A DNA stretch of 6,150 bases. Origin: Candidatus Neoflavobacterium equi (GTDB taxonomy: Bacteria > Bacteroidota > Bacteroidia > Flavobacteriales > Flavobacteriaceae). How positions within the stretch are numbered: position 1 is the stretch's first letter; each line of letters starts with the position of its first letter. Positions 5,787-6,150 of this stretch are shown here, piece by piece. A program made the position numbers and the translations under genes. Below the pieces are notes generated by a model, which saw only the letters and a list, made by a program, of their open reading frames with translations, was not told the DNA's origin and did no database searches. The stretch is from the NCBI GenBank assembly GCA_018065745.1, contig JAGHSS010000206.1:1-6150 (forward strand), given 5' to 3'.

Positions 5787-5948
5787 TTATTTTTTATGTC
5801 TTGGCTCACAAGAAACAGTTAACTTATGTCTCCCTTTAGCTCTTCTTCTAGCCAATACTTTTCTTCCGTTAGGACTTGACATTCTGTCCATGAAACCATG
5901 TTTGTTTCTTCTTTTTCTTTTCGATGGTTGAAACGTTCTCTTACTCAT
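5787..5948 (-). CDS. rpmH: 50S ribosomal protein L34
   Basis: This small basic protein of the large ribosomal subunit binds 23S rRNA. My translation gives 53 residues beginning [19 protein letters not shown]. It continues through the signature [19 protein letters not shown] (22-40), in which the L34 hallmark [13 protein letters not shown] is complete. The E. coli protein is 46 aa; the extra residues here are a C-terminal tail ([13 protein letters not shown]), a form I associate with Bacteroidota. The ATG at 5948 gives the conserved N-terminus, and the stop is TAA at 5787-5789. The dnaA-rpmH-rnpA order of many bacteria is not visible here: the gene downstream is carB, beyond a terminator. Expression is probably from the strong promoter at 6021-6050, through a leader of about 65 bases. 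Confidence 0.98.
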   Translation of the reverse strand: MSKRTFQPSKRKRRNKHGFMDRMSSPNGRKVLARRRAKGRHKLTVSCEPRHKK

Positions 5949-6020
5949 TGCTTATTATCTTTAAATCGTGTTTTAAATTCAGCTTCAGCTTTGAAAATCT
6001 TCTTGTTTCAAAACCGAGTG

Positions 6021-6050
6021 CAAATATACTAATCTTTTAATGTGAACAAA
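6021..6050 (-). promoter_or_regulatory. Promoter of rpmH
   Basis: On the minus strand TTTG (6047-6050), 18 bases and TATATTTG (6021-6028) match the Bacteroidota -33/-7 pattern fully. The start codon lies 72 bases below the -7 box, leaving a leader of about 65 bases. The leader contains a 7-bp inverted repeat (5990-5996 with 6006-6012) and a doubled GCTGAA. The rest of the upstream region, 6051-6150, is AT-rich with no gene I can support. Confidence 0.75.
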
Positions 6051-6150
6051 AGTTTTTTTTAAAAATAATTTATTTGTTTCGGTTTAACACCTGATAATAA
6101 ACTCCTTAGGATTAAAAAAAAATTTGAACCGACATACTTATGTCAAAACC

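Overview
This 6.15 kb window looks like chromosomal DNA from a member of the Bacteroidota, most likely a flavobacterium. The DNA is AT-rich. No start codon has a clear Shine-Dalgarno sequence. Four promoters match the Bacteroidota pattern (TTTG/TTG, 18-19 bases, TAnnTTTG). The carbamoyl-phosphate synthase large subunit has the short form without an allosteric domain. Genus or species cannot be named from sequence alone.

Every recognised gene lies on the minus strand, so the window reads from right to left. At the right edge (5949-6150) is the upstream region of rpmH, with a good promoter at 6021-6050. rpmH (ribosomal protein L34, 53 aa) follows at 5787-5948 and ends in a hairpin terminator at 5735-5763. 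carB (2834-5686, 950 aa) stands alone between that terminator and its own strong one at 2771-2809. A 233-base gap (2601-2833) holds the carB terminator, a doubtful small membrane ORF and the promoter of the next operon.

That operon is idi (isopentenyl-diphosphate isomerase), a queD/PTPS-family pterin synthase, and manA (mannose-6-phosphate isomerase). The genes are 4 and 3 bases apart, so they are almost certainly co-transcribed. They serve different pathways (isoprenoids, pterin or queuosine, sugar nucleotides), so the link is more likely shared housekeeping expression than one pathway. A gene for an 88-residue acidic helical protein of unknown function follows at 352-618, with its own promoter abutting the manA stop codon.

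The left end is a tandem tRNA array: two complete identical tRNA-Thr(UGU) genes, a third cut by the window edge, and a strong promoter at 287-317. That promoter shares 13 of 14 bases with the rpmH promoter around the -7 box, as expected for growth-rate-linked translation genes.

I see no mobile element, CRISPR array, phage gene or defence system, and no convincing new multi-gene system. The points most worth a second look are the unknown 88-aa protein, the possible small membrane ORF ahead of idi, the CX5HGH motif in the pterin synthase, and how carB is expressed.
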